This document shows positions 31,572-33,763 of a stretch of 33,763 nucleotides of DNA, in pieces. The notes beneath the pieces are model-generated. The model did no database searches, was not told the DNA's origin, and was given only the letters and a program-made list of their open reading frames with translations. The position numbers and the translations under genes are program-made. The stretch's first letter is position 1. The number at the start of each line of letters is the position of its first letter. This DNA comes from an uncultured Blautia sp. (GTDB lineage: Bacteria > Bacillota > Clostridia > Lachnospirales > Lachnospiraceae): assembly GCF_937880195.1 (NCBI RefSeq), contig NZ_CALFLA010000113.1, positions 1-33,763 of the forward strand. The letters run 5' to 3'.

Positions 31572-31611
31572 ATTGTATTTTTATGAATAATTGTGTATCA
31601 TAAAATACAAT
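31572..31611. promoter_or_regulatory. Long inverted repeat overlapping the citrate synthase promoter
   Basis: Bases 31572-31585 (ATTGTATTTTTATG) pair with 31599-31611 (CATAAAATACAAT), complementary except for one extra T. A promoter fits inside: TTGTAT (31573-31578), 17 bases, TATCAT (31596-31601). A regulator bound to the repeat would cover both elements. No poly-T follows, so it is not a terminator. Confidence 0.6.
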
Positions 31612-31649
31612 TTTAAATCCATGAGAAAAAGAGAAACGGAGGAGTACAT

Positions 31650-33104
31650 ATGTCAGATCATGAAATGGTCAATCTTGATGAAATGGGAAATATGAAGACG
31701 AGCATGGAGGCTCTTCAGGAGGAGCTTCTTCATAATCACCGGATCGACCCAAATCTTTATATTGAATATGATGTAAAAAGAGGCCTGAGAGACTCTGCAG
31801 GAAAGGGCGTACTTACCGGACTTACAGAGATTTCTGACGTCAATGCATATGACCTGGTAAACGGCAGGAAAATACCGGCAGAAGGAAGCCTTTATTATCA
31901 GGGATATAATATCTATGACCTTGTAAGCGGGATGGAAGGACGTAAGTTCGGGTTTGAAGAAACTATTTATCTGCTGCTTTTTGGGCGTCTGCCTTCAGAA
32001 AAGGATATGGAAATGTTTAAAGGCATTATGGCTCATTTTGAAACTTTGTCCGGCCGTTTTGTCCGCGATGTTGTGATGAAGGCGTCTAATGCAGATATTA
32101 TGAATTCTATGCAGAGATGTATTCTTACTCTTTATACATACGATTCCAAACCAGAGGATACTTCAGCGGAAAACGTTCTGCGCCAGTCTATTGAGCTAAT
32201 TGCAAAGCTGCCGCTGATCGCTGTGTATTCTTATCATTCTTACTGTCATTTCCGTAAGGATGAGACACTTTTTATCCGAAATCCGCAGAAGGATCTTTCT
32301 CTTGCAGAAAATATCCTTTTGATGCTCCGCCCGGACAGCGTGTATACAGAACTTGAGGCCAAGGTTCTGGACATTGCTCTGATTCTTCACGCAGAGCATG
32401 GAGGCGGAAATAACTCCACCTTTACAACTCATGTGGTGACCTCCTCAGGAACAGACACCTATTCTTCTGTAGCTGCATCTATCGGATCATTAAAAGGTCC
32501 CCGTCATGGCGGCGCGAACCTGAAGGTTCAGGATATGTTTGAGGATATCAAAGTAAATGTAAAGGACTGGGAAGACGAGGCGGAAGTGGAAGCATATCTT
32601 CGTAAGATTTTGAATAAGGAAGCATTTGACCGCTCTGGACTTATTTATGGAATGGGACATGCAGTGTATACTCTTTCCGATCCGCGAGAAGTAATCCTGA
32701 AAAAATTTGCCCGTGAGCTTGCAGTGGAAAAGGGAATGATGAAAGAATTTGCCCTTTATGAGCTGGTAGAACGTCTGGCTGGACGGCTTGTGATGGAGCA
32801 GCGCCGTCTGTTTAAAAATGTTTGTGCCAATGTGGACTTTTACAGTGGTTTTGTTTATACCATGCTGGGGATCCCCAAGGAATTGTTTACTCCTATCTTT
32901 GCTATTGCCCGTATTCCAGGATGGAGCGCCCATCGTCTGGAAGAAATCCTTAATGCCAATAAGATTATCCGTCCCGCATACAAATATGTAGGAAAGCATG
33001 TGGATTTTGTTCCTATGCCTAAAAGAGATACAGGTATTGACACAGAGGAAGCTCTGGTAGAGCAGATGGCCAGAGAAGTTCCTGCTGAAGACACGGAGGA
33101 ATAG
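31650..33104 (+). CDS. gltA: Citrate synthase
   Basis: A 484-residue enzyme condensing acetyl-CoA and oxaloacetate to citrate. The start follows GGAGGAG. Catalytic residues, by analogy to the well-studied enzyme, are H250 ([12 protein letters not shown]), H337 ([13 protein letters not shown]) and D396 (ANVDFYSG). The GPRHGGAN and [12 protein letters not shown] motifs are also present. There is an N-terminal extension of about 40-50 residues relative to short bacterial forms. In such anaerobes the enzyme mainly feeds glutamate synthesis (inference). mntP begins 2 bases after its stop, and the ribosome site for mntP lies inside the end of this gene. Confidence 0.95.
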   Translation: MSDHEMVNLDEMGNMKTSMEALQEELLHNHRIDPNLYIEYDVKRGLRDSAGKGVLTGLTEISDVNAYDLVNGRKIPAEGSLYYQGYNIYDLVSGMEGRKFGFEETIYLLLFGRLPSEKDMEMFKGIMAHFETLSGRFVRDVVMKASNADIMNSMQRCILTLYTYDSKPEDTSAENVLRQSIELIAKLPLIAVYSYHSYCHFRKDETLFIRNPQKDLSLAENILLMLRPDSVYTELEAKVLDIALILHAEHGGGNNSTFTTHVVTSSGTDTYSSVAASIGSLKGPRHGGANLKVQDMFEDIKVNVKDWEDEAEVEAYLRKILNKEAFDRSGLIYGMGHAVYTLSDPREVILKKFARELAVEKGMMKEFALYELVERLAGRLVMEQRRLFKNVCANVDFYSGFVYTMLGIPKELFTPIFAIARIPGWSAHRLEEILNANKIIRPAYKYVGKHVDFVPMPKRDTGIDTEEALVEQMAREVPAEDTEE

Positions 33105-33106
33105 AA

Positions 33107-33664
33107 ATGGGATTATGGGAACTTTTTGTGATCGCAGTAGGTTTGTCAATGGACGCTTTCTCTGTGGCGGTCTGTAAGGGGCTCTCTGTCTGTCAGGTAA
33201 AGAAAAAACAAATACTGACAGTGGGATTGTATTTTGGGCTTTTTCAGGGTTTTATGCCTTTGATGGGATATCTTTTGGGAACTGGGTTCCAGGAGGCCAT
33301 CCAGAGCATTGACCATTGGATCGCATTTATCCTTTTGACGTTGATCGGTATTAATATGATCCGGGAGTCAAGAGGAGAGGCAGAAAACCTGGACGCCTGT
33401 TTTACTTTTCAGGCAATGCTGCCTCTTGCAATAGCCACCAGTATAGACGCTCTGGCGGTAGGCGTTACCTTTGCATTTTTGAAAGTCCAGATTCTTCCAG
33501 CAGTTCTGTTTATAGGAATTACTACTTTTGTGATCTCCTGCGCAGGTGTGCTGATCGGAAACCGTTTTGGCGCAAAGTACAAATCAAAAGCAGAACTGGC
33601 AGGCGGTATGGTGCTGATCCTGATGGGAATTAAGATCCTGGCAGAGCATACGATTCTTGCATGA
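33107..33664 (+). CDS. mntP: Manganese efflux pump MntP
   Basis: A 185-residue membrane protein with six hydrophobic segments, the typical size of MntP (YebN/DUF204). The duplicated family signatures are visible: [15 protein letters not shown] in the first helix and [15 protein letters not shown] in the fourth, whose aspartates are needed for Mn export in E. coli. The start follows GGAGGA inside the gltA end. It is thus coupled to citrate synthase, an unexpected partner. No yybP-ykoY-type leader can precede it directly, since only 2 bases separate the genes. Confidence 0.92.
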   Translation: MGLWELFVIAVGLSMDAFSVAVCKGLSVCQVKKKQILTVGLYFGLFQGFMPLMGYLLGTGFQEAIQSIDHWIAFILLTLIGINMIRESRGEAENLDACFTFQAMLPLAIATSIDALAVGVTFAFLKVQILPAVLFIGITTFVISCAGVLIGNRFGAKYKSKAELAGGMVLILMGIKILAEHTILA

Positions 33665-33674
33665 GAGAAGGAGA

Positions 33675-33710
33675 TCTATTGTTGCTGTAAACAGTAACAA
33701 TAGATTTTTT
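33675..33710 (+). terminator. Terminator of the gltA-mntP operon
   Basis: A stem of 13 pairs including one wobble: bases 33675-33687 (TCTATTGTTGCTG) pair with 33692-33704, loop TAAA, then TTTTTT. Confidence 0.93.
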
Positions 33711-33748
33711 CTATAGAATTTTTTCACCTTTCAAAGTAGGAAATCCAC

Positions 33749-33754
33749 TTGACA
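33749..33754 (+). promoter_or_regulatory. -35 element of a gene beyond the window
   Basis: TTGACA at the very end of the window; the matching -10 would fall outside. Confidence 0.35.
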
Positions 33755-33763
33755 TAGATTTTA

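Noticed and set aside
33065..33107. Manganese riboswitch (yybP-ykoY) for mntP
   Set aside because: Only 2 bases separate gltA and mntP, so there is no room for such a leader, and I saw none before gltA either.

Overview
The window reads as chromosomal DNA of a low-to-moderate GC, Gram-positive anaerobe of the Firmicutes. A gut Lachnospiraceae (Blautia / Mediterraneibacter-like) is the best guess. The basis is the style of the genes: strong AGGAGG-type ribosome sites, TTGACA-N17-TATAAT promoters, lipoprotein and choline-binding-like wall proteins, DUF1836, DUF1002, DUF5685 and a YtvI-like protein. The family assignment is inference; no rRNA or tRNA is present. The window is densely coding and contains no transposase, integrase, phage gene or CRISPR array.

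Layout. (1) 56-4053, cell-wall block: a secreted Zn amidase fused to a degenerate beta-lactamase-like domain (minus strand), divergent from a lipoprotein with an intact domain of the same family, then a secreted protein with four SH3b repeats. (2) 4127-11246, sugar block: a DUF1836 regulator and an AraC-family regulator (minus strand), divergent from an operon of sugar-binding lipoprotein, two permeases and a cytoplasmic GH36 alpha-galactosidase. This is a raffinose/melibiose-type uptake system with no ATPase gene of its own. (3) 11376-16562, housekeeping: PcrA helicase, a small membrane protein with an acidic tail, an RlmD-type rRNA methyltransferase and a YtvI/AI-2E-family membrane protein. 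(4) 16750-21046: a membrane-anchored XRE regulator; a metal-efflux operon (stand-alone HMA protein, Zn/Cd-type P1B ATPase, ArsR/SmtB sensor) with a clear operator at its promoter; and an XdhC-family protein with unusual domain order. (5) 21047-23057: a 376-bp non-coding mosaic of direct and inverted repeats leading into a secreted DUF1002 protein. (6) 23312-27566: RlmI-like methyltransferase, then three close genes (zinc-ribbon membrane protein, DUF5685 protein, J-domain protein with a cysteine-string tail), then meso-diaminopimelate dehydrogenase. (7) 27758-30976: two secreted NlpC/P60-type wall hydrolases, the first with a WalR-box-like site. (8) 31178-33664: ArsC/Spx-like protein, citrate synthase and a coupled MntP manganese exporter; a strong terminator follows and the -35 of the next gene starts at the window edge.

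Most promising for novelty: the intact/degenerate paralog pair around a 28-bp palindrome (about 1.7 kb); the repeat mosaic at 21.1-21.4 kb; and the DUF5685 / cysteine-string J-protein pair at 25.0-26.5 kb. These are hypotheses from reading the sequence; no database search was run.
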